Counted from the stretch's first letter, positions 1-7,317 are shown. The stretch is 12,515 nucleotides of DNA from Bacteroidota bacterium (GCA_030632865.1 DAOVTY010000066.1:1-12515); one strand, 5' to 3'. Notes: generated from the letters alone by a model not told the origin. Numbers and translations are program-made.

Positions 1-1407
1 ATTAAAGTTGAAGGTGGTTCTGAAGAACAGCGTAAAACATTCTATTCGAGTTTGTACCGAACGCTTTTATTTCCACGTAAATTTTACGAATTTAACGCCA
101 AAAACGAAATAGTTCATTATAGTCCGTACAACGGTAAAATTTTGCCAGGTTACCTTTTTACCGATAATGGATTTTGGGATACTTTCCGTGCTGTTTTTCC
201 TTTTTTTACTTTAATGTATCCCGATCTGAATTCGAAAATAATGCAGGGTTTGGTGAATACTTACAACGAGAGTGGGTGGTTGCCAGAATGGGCAAGTCCC
301 GGACATCGTGGATGCATGATTGGCTCAAACTCGGCTTCGTTAATTGCAGACTCATACTTAAAAGGAATTCGCGGTTACGACATTGAAACTTTGTATGAAG
401 CTATTTTGAAAAACACTAATAGTTATAATACGGAAATAACTTCTGTTGGTCGATTTGGAGCAAAAGAGTACAACGAGTTGGGTTATGTTCCGTACGATAT
501 TGGTATTCGGGAAAATACGGCCAGAACTTTAGAATATGCATACGCAGATTACTGTATTTGGAAACTCGCGCAAGAATTAGACAAACCTCAAAAAGAGGTT
601 GACCTTTTTAAAAAACGTGCAAGAAACTATGTAAATGTATTCGATACAGAAACAAAACTGATGCGTGGTAAAAATGAAAATGGCGAATTTCAATCTCCAT
701 TTAACCCATATAAATGGGGCGATGCTTTTACCGAAGGAAACAGTTGGCATTACACTTGGAGCGTTTTTCAAGACATTGAAGGACTGAAAAATTTAATGGG
801 TGGAAACGATAGTTTTGTAGAAATGCTCGACTCAATATTTGTTGTTCCTCCCATTTTCGACGAGTCGTATTATGGAAGCGTAATTCACGAAATAAGAGAA
901 ATGCAAATTGCCGGAATGGGGAATTATGCACATGGAAATCAACCCATTCAGCACATGATATATTTGTATAATTATGCAGGTGCACCATGGAAAACACAAC
1001 AACGAGTGCGCGAAGTTTTAAATAAACTTTACACTTCGCAACCAGACGGATACTGTGGCGACGAAGACAATGGACAAACCTCTGCGTGGTATGTTTTTAG
1101 TGCAATGGGATTTTACCCCGTTTGCCCCGGAACCGATGAGTACATTTTTGGAGCTCCGCTATTCGATAAAATTACATTGAAACTGGAGACAGGAAATAAA
1201 TTTATTATTAACGCTAAAAACAATTCACGAGAGAATATTTATGTTGATAAAATTGAACTAAACGGTAAAACATGGGATAAAAACTATGTTGAACATTCTA
1301 CTATTCAAGATGGTGGGGAAATTAACTTTACAATGACAAAATTACCGAATAAAAAACGTGGAATTTCGGAGAATAGCTATCCTTATTCAATGTCTAATGA
1401 AGATTAA
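1..1407 (+). CDS. GH92 alpha-mannosidase, 5'-truncated (C-terminal part)
   Basis: The frame is open from base 1, so 468 residues of a larger protein are visible and the true start lies upstream of the window. GH92 enzymes are calcium-dependent exo-alpha-mannosidases, usually exported to the periplasm or cell surface for glycan use. Family motifs appear in order: FTEGNSWHYTW (Glu codon at 733), VIHEIREM (His-Glu at 886-891), HGNQP followed by YLYNYAG (from about 922), and GDEDNGQTSAWYVFSAMGFYP (Asp codons at 1060 and 1066). If the Glu at 733 is set to the catalytic acid Glu533 of Bacteroides BT3990, the ungapped spacing puts His-Glu at 584-585 and the two Asp at 642 and 644; this numbering is from memory. 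That fits the alpha-1,2-mannosidase subgroup. The tail after about 1200 is the C-terminal beta-rich part. The gene converges on the channel gene, with 14 bp between stop codons. The family call is secure; the linkage specificity is inferred. Confidence 0.95.
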   Translation: MKVEGGSEEQRKTFYSSLYRTLLFPRKFYEFNAKNEIVHYSPYNGKILPGYLFTDNGFWDTFRAVFPFFTLMYPDLNSKIMQGLVNTYNESGWLPEWASPGHRGCMIGSNSASLIADSYLKGIRGYDIETLYEAILKNTNSYNTEITSVGRFGAKEYNELGYVPYDIGIRENTARTLEYAYADYCIWKLAQELDKPQKEVDLFKKRARNYVNVFDTETKLMRGKNENGEFQSPFNPYKWGDAFTEGNSWHYTWSVFQDIEGLKNLMGGNDSFVEMLDSIFVVPPIFDESYYGSVIHEIREMQIAGMGNYAHGNQPIQHMIYLYNYAGAPWKTQQRVREVLNKLYTSQPDGYCGDEDNGQTSAWYVFSAMGFYPVCPGTDEYIFGAPLFDKITLKLETGNKFIINAKNNSRENIYVDKIELNGKTWDKNYVEHSTIQDGGEINFTMTKLPNKKRGISENSYPYSMSNED

Positions 1408-1421
1408 TATTAGATACTATT

Positions 1422-2084
1422 TTAATTATTATTTTTTGCAATGAATTTGCCAATAATAATTCCGATAGCAACAACACCATAAAAATAACCGATTAACCCA
1501 ATAAACATTGCAGCTTTTTTAGCCAATAAAGTTGCAGGTGTAATATCGCCATACCCAACCGAAAGAACAGTTATAAAACTAAAATAGATTAAGTCTGCAA
1601 CTCCATTTACCCCCTCCGACAAATTATTAAACGAACCAGTATGCAAAACCTCAATTATAGAAAATACATAACCTCCTATTAACCCTATAATTATAAAACC
1701 ACATAATACGGCAGAAACCATACTCCCAGTAACATTCTTAGTTATAACAACTTGAGCAAACACTTCGGTAGAAATAAATGCAAAATAGATAATATATATT
1801 ATGGCAAAAGCTAATCTTATATACCTAAAATCGAATAGCATATTAACTACAACTAAAGAAATAATTGCCGTCATCAAAAAAACAAGAGGAAATCGCCACC
1901 GCTTTTTACCATAAAAAATTATAACACTTGCAAACACATTTTGCAATATAAGATATGGAGCAGCATCTACTCCTTCGTAAAAAAAAATATCGCCAAAAAT
2001 AAGTATCAAGAAACTTATTAATAATACCTCATATTTCCATTTTATACGAAAGTCTCTAAATGTTGCCAATTTGGTATAAATCAT
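1422..2084 (-). CDS. Six-helix potassium channel family protein
   Basis: The 220-residue membrane protein ends with an ion-channel pore module: a hydrophobic helix at about 126-146, a pore loop, the filter SVGYGDITP at 175-183, and an inner helix at about 191-213 rich in Gly. The Ser-Val-Gly-Tyr-Gly-Asp filter is that of potassium-selective channels, with Ser in place of the more usual Thr. About four more hydrophobic segments precede it (roughly 19-36, 43-58, 66-82 and 89-112). None has the regularly spaced arginines of a voltage sensor, and there is no RCK or cyclic-nucleotide domain because the protein stops just after the inner helix. It probably works as a tetramer in the inner membrane. 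I chose the ATG at 2084; the frame extends to a TTG at 2117, which overlaps a possible -7 promoter box. It lies 65 bp downstream of tilS on the same strand. The physiological role is unknown. Confidence 0.85.
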   Translation of the reverse strand: MIYTKLATFRDFRIKWKYEVLLISFLILIFGDIFFYEGVDAAPYLILQNVFASVIIFYGKKRWRFPLVFLMTAIISLVVVNMLFDFRYIRLAFAIIYIIYFAFISTEVFAQVVITKNVTGSMVSAVLCGFIIIGLIGGYVFSIIEVLHTGSFNNLSEGVNGVADLIYFSFITVLSVGYGDITPATLLAKKAAMFIGLIGYFYGVVAIGIIIGKFIAKNNN

Positions 2085-2114
2085 AAAATTAGTTTTACGC
2101 TTAAATAAAAGTTT

Positions 2115-2122
2115 CAAAATTA
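2115..2122 (-). promoter_or_regulatory. Possible -7 promoter box for the channel gene
   Basis: On the minus strand this reads TAATTTTG, matching the Bacteroidota -7 consensus TAnnTTTG. No TTTG -33 element sits at the expected 19-21 bp upstream, so the match is partial. If it is used, transcription would start a few bases downstream and leave a leader of roughly 20-25 bases before the ATG at 2084. That would exclude the upstream TTG as a start codon. In such AT-rich DNA it may be a chance match. Confidence 0.25.
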
Positions 2123-2149
2123 TAAATATTGCAAAACGAATCGTCTTTT

Positions 2150-3478
2150 CTAATTATTAGTTTGAATTTCAATCTTTAAAACTGAAGTAGTTTGCTTAGT
2201 AATTTTAAACCGATTATCGATACGGTGACCCATAATCCAAATTACTTTTTTACCACTACATAAAATCCAGATATTCTCTTTTTCGTGAATTGGAATTTTC
2301 TGATCGATAAAAAAATCACTTATTTTTTTATATCCTGTCATTCCAAGTGGCTGAAAATAATCTCCTTGTTTCCACTTTCTTATTAGCAACGGAAATTCAA
2401 TTTCATTCAAATCTAAACAAGCAATACTTGAATGTTTAATAATCTGAAAATCTTTAGACCGTATTATTGCTATTACAATATTTAATGGTTCAAATAGTTC
2501 TATATCTTCATTTTCGATATAAAAAATTTTATCATCCTTATCCGTTATTACCGAAATAAAAAGTTCTTTTCGGTCTTTAACCAGCCGGTGAGTTTTAGAA
2601 AAAAACTGCTTCCCCGAGTCGGTTAAAAGGCTTTTATATATTTCATCTACAACCGTTGTGTTAAAATTATATTCAGACAAAATTTCGAACAATAAAATTT
2701 TAGGGAACGATGAATTCTGAAGTCTTTCGATATTAATTACAGATTCATTTTGATTTTTTGATACTACTTCTGTTTTCTCAGATTGCAGAAAACCGGAATA
2801 AACATGTTCTGCATCTTTTAAATTTTCTACGCTAGCAAGTATATTTTTTTTGAATGAAGGATTAAGTTCTGAAAAGAGTGGAAGTATTTTATGGCGTAAA
2901 AAATTACGTTGAAAAACCACTTCGCTATTGGTAGAGTCTTCTCTAAAATCGATATAATTTTCTTTTGCATATTTTTCTATTTCGCTGCGCCCAGCAAATA
3001 ACAACGGACGAATTAACGTTCCCGCTTTCTCTTTTATTCCTGTCAATCCTTTTATACCCGTTTTTCGCGAAAGATTTAGAAAGAAAGTTTCAATTAAATC
3101 ATCTTTATGATGCGCTGTTACAATAAAATCATATCCATTTTCCACACGTACTTTCTCGAAAAATTCATAACGTAAATCGCGGGCGGCCATTTCAATAGAA
3201 ATACCATTTAAATTGGCATATTCTTTTGTCTCAAACGTTTCGAAAAATGATTGGATTCCATGAATTAAAACCTGCTTTTTAACAAACTCCATATCCTGAT
3301 CCGACTCATCACCCCGCAGTTGAAAATTACAATGTGCAATTCCATAATCGAAACCCGATTTCTCGAAAAGTTGCAAAAGTACCATGCTGTCGATTCCACC
3401 ACTAATCGCCAGAAGTACTTTCTGATTTGTTTCAAAAAGCTGTTTCTCTTTTATGTACTGAACAAAGTTATTCCGCAT
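2150..3478 (-). CDS. tilS: tRNA(Ile)-lysidine synthase TilS
   Basis: TilS is a cytoplasmic PP-loop ATPase that joins lysine to C34 of the CAU-anticodon tRNA(Ile), so that it reads AUA and is charged with isoleucine rather than methionine. The 442-residue product shows the ATP pyrophosphatase loop SGGIDS at 26-31, AHHKDDLIETFFLNL at 122-136, and RNFLRHKILP at 191-200. The C-terminal TilS domain includes GDYFQPLGMTGYKKISDFF at 372-390. Length and domain order are normal for Bacteroidota. The frame is open up to an ATG at 3583, but that would overlap pepT and add 35 residues unlike the family. The ATG at 3478 places the usual short lead before the PP-loop and is preferred. It follows pepT by 73 bp on the same strand, so co-transcription is likely. 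The leader carries a hairpin and a duplicated GGAG element. Confidence 0.96.
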   Translation of the reverse strand: MRNNFVQYIKEKQLFETNQKVLLAISGGIDSMVLLQLFEKSGFDYGIAHCNFQLRGDESDQDMEFVKKQVLIHGIQSFFETFETKEYANLNGISIEMAARDLRYEFFEKVRVENGYDFIVTAHHKDDLIETFFLNLSRKTGIKGLTGIKEKAGTLIRPLLFAGRSEIEKYAKENYIDFREDSTNSEVVFQRNFLRHKILPLFSELNPSFKKNILASVENLKDAEHVYSGFLQSEKTEVVSKNQNESVINIERLQNSSFPKILLFEILSEYNFNTTVVDEIYKSLLTDSGKQFFSKTHRLVKDRKELFISVITDKDDKIFYIENEDIELFEPLNIVIAIIRSKDFQIIKHSSIACLDLNEIEFPLLIRKWKQGDYFQPLGMTGYKKISDFFIDQKIPIHEKENIWILCSGKKVIWIMGHRIDNRFKITKQTTSVLKIEIQTNN

Positions 3479-3486
3479 TATTATTC

Positions 3487-3504
3487 TTACTCTCCTTACT
3501 CTCC
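3487..3504 (-). repeat. Tandem 9-bp repeat with GGAG cores in the tilS leader
   Basis: On the minus strand GGAGAGTAA occurs twice without a gap, directly upstream of tilS. Each copy holds a Shine-Dalgarno-like GGAG. The nearer core ends 13 bases before the chosen ATG at 3478, which is somewhat far for an optimal ribosome binding site. The repeat supports a ribosome entry zone here and a start at 3478, but whether both copies act is unknown. Confidence 0.5.
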
Positions 3505-3527
3505 CCATCGTTTGCAACGAGGAGGAG
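3501..3527 (-). repeat. Imperfect hairpin between pepT and tilS
   Basis: Arms at 3501-3512 and 3516-3527 pair at 10 of 12 positions around a 3-base loop, and the innermost five pairs (TCGTT with AACGA) are perfect. No T-run follows on either strand, so it does not look like an intrinsic terminator. On the tilS transcript its 3' arm overlaps the distal copy of the GGAGAGTAA repeat. It could therefore affect ribosome access or mRNA processing between pepT and tilS; that role is inferred. Confidence 0.45.
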
Positions 3528-3551
3528 TATAGCATTTTAACGTTATAAAAT

Positions 3552-4778
3552 TTACTTTGCTGATTTCCCCACCAATCGAACAATATTCAAAATTACTTCA
3601 ACCGATTTAAGCATCGAAGGAATTGGCACAAACTCGAATGGTCCGTGAAAATTATGGCCGCCAGCAAAAACATTAGGACACGGCAGTCCATCATACGAAA
3701 GTCTCGCGCCATCAGTTCCTCCTCTAATTGCTCTAATTTTTGGCTCAACACCAGCCTGCTCCATCGCCTGTTTTGCAATATCGACAATATACATTACAGG
3801 TTCAATTTTTTGCAACATATTGTAATATTGATCTTTCAAATCCAATTCAACCAATTTTTTTCCGTATTCGAGGTTAATTAACGACACAACTTCAATTAGT
3901 AACTTTTTCTTCTCTTCAAATTTACCAAAGTCGTGGTCGCGAATTAAATATTGTAATTCAGCATTTTCTACATTTCCATTTAGAGAAAGCAAGTGGAAAA
4001 AACCTTCATATCCGGTGGTGTGTTCCGGTCGTTGAGTTGACGGCAACATTCCAATTAATTTATGTGCTACCAACAATGCATTTATCATTTTATTTTTAGC
4101 AGCTCCGGGATGCACACTTCTTCCGTGTATTTTAATTTTTGCTCCGGCTGCGTTGAAATTTTCGAACTCTAATTCACCAATTTCTCCACCATCTAAAGTG
4201 TAGGCAAAATCGGCACCAAAATTCTTAATATCAAAATGGTCGGTTCCTTTTCCAATCTCTTCGTCAGGAGTAAACGCCAACTTTATTTTCCCGTGTTTAA
4301 TATCTTTTGAGTTAAGAATAATTTCTGCAGCGGTTATAATTTCTGCTACTCCGGCTTTATCATCGGCACCAAGTAGGGTTGTTCCGTCGGCAGTAATAAT
4401 AGATTGTCCTATATATTTAAGTATTTCAGGAAATTCTTCTGGGTCTATTGTTACACCATTTTTTAGTTTAACAGGCTTTCCATCGTAACTTTCAATAATT
4501 TGCGGATTTACATTTTCGCCTGAGAAATCAGGACTTGTGTCAACATGAGCAACGAAACCAACCACGTTACTATTTTCAATTCCATTTGCAGGAATTGTTG
4601 CAGTTACATAACCAAACTTATCAATTTCAACCTCACTTAAACCAATCTCTTTTAGTTCGTCAACCAGTTTTTTCATGAAAGTTAATTGACGATTTGTACT
4701 TGGATACGTTTCACTTTCCGGATCGGAGGTTGTGTATTCTTTGGCGTATTTAATAAATCGTTCTACTACTTTTTCCAT
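3552..4778 (-). CDS. pepT: Peptidase T (tripeptide aminopeptidase, M20B)
   Basis: PepT is a cytoplasmic di-zinc aminopeptidase that removes the N-terminal residue from tripeptides, a late step in peptide recycling. The 408-residue protein is full length. Expected metal and catalytic residues are visible: His78 and Asp80 in GFVAHVDTSPDFSG, Asp140 in LLGADDKAG, Glu173-Glu174 in TPDEEIGKGTDHFD, Asp196 in TLDGGEIG, and His378 in GGHNFHGPFEF. These positions match the Salmonella PepT numbering I remember to within one residue. HPGAAKNKM at 223-231 belongs to the M20 dimerisation lid domain. The ATG at 4778 starts the usual MEKVVERFIKYA lead, and no clear Shine-Dalgarno precedes it. The gene lies 67 bp after the unrecognised 228-residue gene and 73 bp before tilS, all on one strand, which suggests an operon of convenience. 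Confidence 0.96.
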   Translation of the reverse strand: MEKVVERFIKYAKEYTTSDPESETYPSTNRQLTFMKKLVDELKEIGLSEVEIDKFGYVTATIPANGIENSNVVGFVAHVDTSPDFSGENVNPQIIESYDGKPVKLKNGVTIDPEEFPEILKYIGQSIITADGTTLLGADDKAGVAEIITAAEIILNSKDIKHGKIKLAFTPDEEIGKGTDHFDIKNFGADFAYTLDGGEIGELEFENFNAAGAKIKIHGRSVHPGAAKNKMINALLVAHKLIGMLPSTQRPEHTTGYEGFFHLLSLNGNVENAELQYLIRDHDFGKFEEKKKLLIEVVSLINLEYGKKLVELDLKDQYYNMLQKIEPVMYIVDIAKQAMEQAGVEPKIRAIRGGTDGARLSYDGLPCPNVFAGGHNFHGPFEFVPIPSMLKSVEVILNIVRLVGKSAK

Positions 4779-4845
4779 ATTTTTTAATTTGTTTCTAATC
4801 TAATCTCATGTTTTTTTTCTAAATACTAAAAGCTCACTATTATAT

Positions 4846-5532
4846 TCAAATATCATCAGAGTTAAAACTAAATCCCAATCGTTTGCCGGTGGTCATTTTA
4901 GAGTGTGTAATTTTTTGTCTCATTTGTTGCACCGTAGCCATTTTCACTTGATCGTATGCCGGAACAAGCAAATCAAATTCTATACTAAACTGAATTGCTG
5001 TTTCAATAATCTGTCTCAAAATACCAGGAGAAATTGTGTCTACAGCAAAATCTTTTACAGTTTCTGCTGTTTGATTTTTTCCTTCAACAAAAAAATGGTT
5101 GTCTTTGTTTACAAATAAACGTGCTACCAAATATCCCAAATCGTTGTTACGATTGTATTTAAACGAATCGGCCAAAAAATTATAAATATTTATTGTTCCG
5201 CAGTATGAACGCATTGAATCTTCTTCGATATATTTTGTTTTCCAAACGGGATGTTTATCATCAAACTCAAACACGTTTGAGTGCATACTAAAAATGAGCA
5301 TATCGCCACCAATTTTAAATTCAGCCTCAAATGGGCCACGATCTTTAAAAACAGGCAAAACAGCTTTCGGTACTTTATTTTTCACCACAGAAAGATACTC
5401 CTCTTCCAATTTTTTTAAAACCTTTTTAAGTATGATAAATGTTTTTTGTGTGTTTTGGTACACCTTCTGTTTTTCAGTTGATTTAATAATCAACGCTTCC
5501 AACAATGATGCTCTAACTTCTTTTTCTGTCAT
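4846..5532 (-). CDS. Uncharacterised 228-residue cytoplasmic protein
   Basis: I do not recognise this family. The product has no signal peptide and no membrane segment, so it is probably cytoplasmic. Residues 1-50 are predominantly helical and charged, with a possible coiled coil around 20-50 (TFIILKKVLKKLEEEYLSVV). Residues about 65-150 look beta-rich and include FKIGGDMLIFSMHSNVFEF and YLVARLFVNKDNHFFVEGK. A Ser-Pro-Gly turn and a helical stretch follow at about 168-190. The end is polar and basic-to-acidic (KMTTGKRLGFSFNSDDI). No catalytic motif stands out, and the only Cys is at about residue 110. The start ATG at 5532 is the first in frame and has no Shine-Dalgarno. It sits between the proS terminators and pepT, so it is likely the first gene of the pepT-tilS transcript. 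Coding character is good (long open frame, ordinary composition); the function is unknown. Confidence 0.8.
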   Translation of the reverse strand: MTEKEVRASLLEALIIKSTEKQKVYQNTQKTFIILKKVLKKLEEEYLSVVKNKVPKAVLPVFKDRGPFEAEFKIGGDMLIFSMHSNVFEFDDKHPVWKTKYIEEDSMRSYCGTINIYNFLADSFKYNRNNDLGYLVARLFVNKDNHFFVEGKNQTAETVKDFAVDTISPGILRQIIETAIQFSIEFDLLVPAYDQVKMATVQQMRQKITHSKMTTGKRLGFSFNSDDI

Positions 5533-5665
5533 TACAAATTAAATTAGAATATAAAAATACATAAACCTATTTGTATTACAATAAACTGTTAGATTTTTAG
5601 ATATGAGTATTGAGATAAAAAACAAAATATAATGGTTGTCTATTGTAACAGCAACTAAATGCACT

Positions 5666-5692
5666 AAAAAAGCAGCTCAAAAAAGCTGCTTT
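5666..5692 (-). terminator. Second intrinsic terminator downstream of proS
   Basis: Arms at 5669-5677 and 5684-5692 (AGCAGCT core) form a perfect 9-bp stem with a 6-base loop. On the minus strand the stem is followed by a T-run of about six bases. It lies only a few bases beyond the first proS terminator and probably catches read-through. On the plus strand only a short T-run follows, so the direction is mainly leftward. Confidence 0.8.
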
Positions 5693-5696
5693 CACT

Positions 5697-5749
5697 AAAA
5701 AAAAAGGATGCCATCCGCATTTTTTGAAACACAGGCGGGCGGCATCCTT
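5697..5749 (-). terminator. First intrinsic terminator downstream of proS
   Basis: Arms at 5704-5712 and 5741-5749 (AAGGATGCC with GGCATCCTT) pair perfectly. After a 2x2 internal mismatch, the inner arms CCGC (5715-5718) and GCGG (5735-5738) extend the stem. The loop is 16 bases. On the minus strand the stem runs into nine T residues (5705 to 5697). It begins 14 bp after the proS stop codon, and is notably GC-rich for this window. Confidence 0.88.
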
Positions 5750-5762
5750 AATTAGCATATAA

Positions 5763-7235
5763 TTAATACGACAACGCAAACAGAACTCTACGTTTCGATG
5801 GTTTTCCGGAATAAACACAAAGGCCTTCTTCCTCTTCGTATTCCAGAGGCAAACAGCGAATTGTTGCTTTTGTATCACTTTTAATTCTATCTTCAGATTC
5901 CGAAGTACCATCCCAATGTGCCAACACAAAACCACCTTTTTTAACAGTTGTTTTAAAGTCCTGATACGTATCGACTTTCGTTGTATTTTCTTTTCTGAAA
6001 TTAAATGCTTTTGTATAAATATTAGTTTGAATTTCCTCCAACAAACTCTCAATATAATCTTCAACTCCTTCGATAGGTTGAGTGTTTTTTTCTAATGTGT
6101 CGCGACGAGCAACTTCCACGGTTCCATTTTCTAAATCGCGCGGTCCGATTGCCAAACGCACAGGCACGCCTTTCAATTCGTATTCAGCAAATTTCCAACC
6201 CGGCTTGCGATTATCTCTGTTATCATATTTTACCGAAATCCCTTTTGCTTTTAACTTGGCAATTACTTCGTTTACTTTTTCTGAGATGGCTGCCAATTGA
6301 TCCTCTTTTCGATAAATAGGAATAATAACAACTTGGTAAGGAGCTAATTTTGGAGGAAGCACCAAACCATTATCATCGGAATGTGCCATAATTAAAGCCC
6401 CCACTAAACGTGTAGAAACACCCCACGATGTTGCCCAAACATATTCTTCGTTTCCTTCTTTGGTGGCAAACTTCACATCAAAAGCCTTTGCAAAATTTTG
6501 CCCTAAAAAATGAGATGTACCAGACTGCAACGCTTTGCCATCCTGCATCATTGCTTCAATTGTGTATGTTTCTAATGCTCCTGCAAATCTTTCATTCTCG
6601 GTTTTCACACCTTTTATTACTGGCATTGCCATAAAGTTTTCAGCAAAATCTGCATAAACATTTATCATCTGTTCAGTTTCGTCAATTGCTTCCTGCTTTG
6701 TTGCATGCGCTGTGTGCCCTTCTTGCCACAAAAACTCTGCAGTACGCAAAAATAGGCGGGTACGCATTTCCCAACGAACAACATTTGCCCACTGGTTAAT
6801 TAATAATGGTAAATCGCGATACGACTGTATCCAGTTTTTGAATGTACTCCAAATTATGGTTTCTGATGTGGGTCGTACAATTAATTCCTCTTCCAATTTT
6901 GCATCGGGGTCAACCATTACTCCACCATTCACCTCATCTGTTTTTAAACGATAATGAGTTACAACGGCACACTCTTTTGCAAACCCTTTAACATGCGATG
7001 CCTCTTTACTAAAAAATGATTTAGGTATAAACAGAGGGAAATATGCATTTTCGTGTCCAGTTTCTTTGAACATTCTGTCTAACTCAGCTTGCATTTTTTC
7101 CCAAATTGCATATCCATACGGTTTAATTACCATACTTCCACGTACAGCAGAATTTTCGGCCAGACCTGCTTTAATCACCAGATCTTGATACCATTGTGAA
7201 TAATTCTCGCTCCGCGATGTTAATACTTTAGCCAT
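5763..7235 (-). CDS. proS: Prolyl-tRNA synthetase, archaeal/eukaryote-type
   Basis: This class II synthetase charges tRNA(Pro) with proline in the cytoplasm and is essential. At 490 residues it is the short type without the insertion editing domain of typical bacterial ProRS, as is common in Bacteroidota. Visible motifs are the N-terminal core with FPLFIPKSFF at 66-75, RPTSET at 121-126, motif 2 (RWEMRTRLFLRTAEFLWQEG) at 154-173, and motif 3 (TSWGVSTRLVGALIMAHSDD) at 269-288 followed by GLVLPPKLAP. The anticodon-binding domain covers roughly 300-400. The C-terminal domain ends in GKPSKRRVLFALSY and the usual terminal Tyr. Only Cys461 and Cys473 remain of what is a four-Cys zinc site in some relatives. 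The ATG at 7235 starts the familiar MAKVLTSRSENYSQWY lead and has no Shine-Dalgarno. It is transcribed away from the lipoprotein gene at 7333 and ends at a double terminator. Confidence 0.97.
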   Translation of the reverse strand: MAKVLTSRSENYSQWYQDLVIKAGLAENSAVRGSMVIKPYGYAIWEKMQAELDRMFKETGHENAYFPLFIPKSFFSKEASHVKGFAKECAVVTHYRLKTDEVNGGVMVDPDAKLEEELIVRPTSETIIWSTFKNWIQSYRDLPLLINQWANVVRWEMRTRLFLRTAEFLWQEGHTAHATKQEAIDETEQMINVYADFAENFMAMPVIKGVKTENERFAGALETYTIEAMMQDGKALQSGTSHFLGQNFAKAFDVKFATKEGNEEYVWATSWGVSTRLVGALIMAHSDDNGLVLPPKLAPYQVVIIPIYRKEDQLAAISEKVNEVIAKLKAKGISVKYDNRDNRKPGWKFAEYELKGVPVRLAIGPRDLENGTVEVARRDTLEKNTQPIEGVEDYIESLLEEIQTNIYTKAFNFRKENTTKVDTYQDFKTTVKKGGFVLAHWDGTSESEDRIKSDTKATIRCLPLEYEEEEGLCVYSGKPSKRRVLFALSY

Positions 7236-7253
7236 TTTATTATTTTTGGTACA

Positions 7254-7267
7254 GATTTTGTAAAATC
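7254..7267. promoter_or_regulatory. Near-perfect palindrome in the divergent promoter gap (possible operator)
   Basis: GATTTTGTAAAATC has 6-bp arms around a 2-base centre. It lies 5 bp upstream of the candidate -7 box for the rightward lipoprotein gene and 19 bp upstream of the proS start codon. Its position and symmetry suit a regulator site, but no known operator is recognised. AT-rich palindromes of this size occur by chance. Confidence 0.3.
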
Positions 7268-7272
7268 ATTTT

Positions 7273-7280
7273 TAATTTTG
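7273..7280 (+). promoter_or_regulatory. Possible -7 box of the lipoprotein-barrel operon promoter
   Basis: TAATTTTG matches the Bacteroidota TAnnTTTG -7 consensus. The upstream TTTG candidates at 7245-7248 and 7257-7260 are 24 and 12 bp away, not the preferred 19-21 bp. Transcription from here would give a leader of about 45 bases before the ATG at 7333. This is a moderate candidate only. Confidence 0.35.
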
Positions 7281-7317
7281 AGCTTACAAATAAAGTAATT
7301 ATTATTGACATTAATTA

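Noticed and set aside
1408..1421. Terminator between the convergent mannosidase and channel genes
   Set aside because: The gap is 14 bp of AT-rich sequence with no stem of useful length or GC content.
2085..2117. TTG start at 2117 for the channel gene
   Set aside because: An ATG 11 codons inside gives a complete membrane protein, the added residues carry no recognisable element, and the TTG coincides with a possible promoter box.
3501..3527. Hairpin after pepT considered as an intrinsic terminator
   Set aside because: No T-run follows the stem on either strand, and the downstream side on the pepT strand is purine-rich.
3479..3583. N-terminal extension of tilS to the ATG at 3583
   Set aside because: It would overlap the end of pepT by 32 bp and add 35 residues unlike TilS. 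The ATG at 3478 gives the usual start and lies next to the GGAG repeats.
5597..6064. 155-residue open frame on the minus strand overlapping the 3' end of proS
   Set aside because: It lies inside proS in another frame and runs through both terminator hairpins. It has no family resemblance and is rich in Lys and Phe, as expected of a shadow frame in AT-rich DNA.
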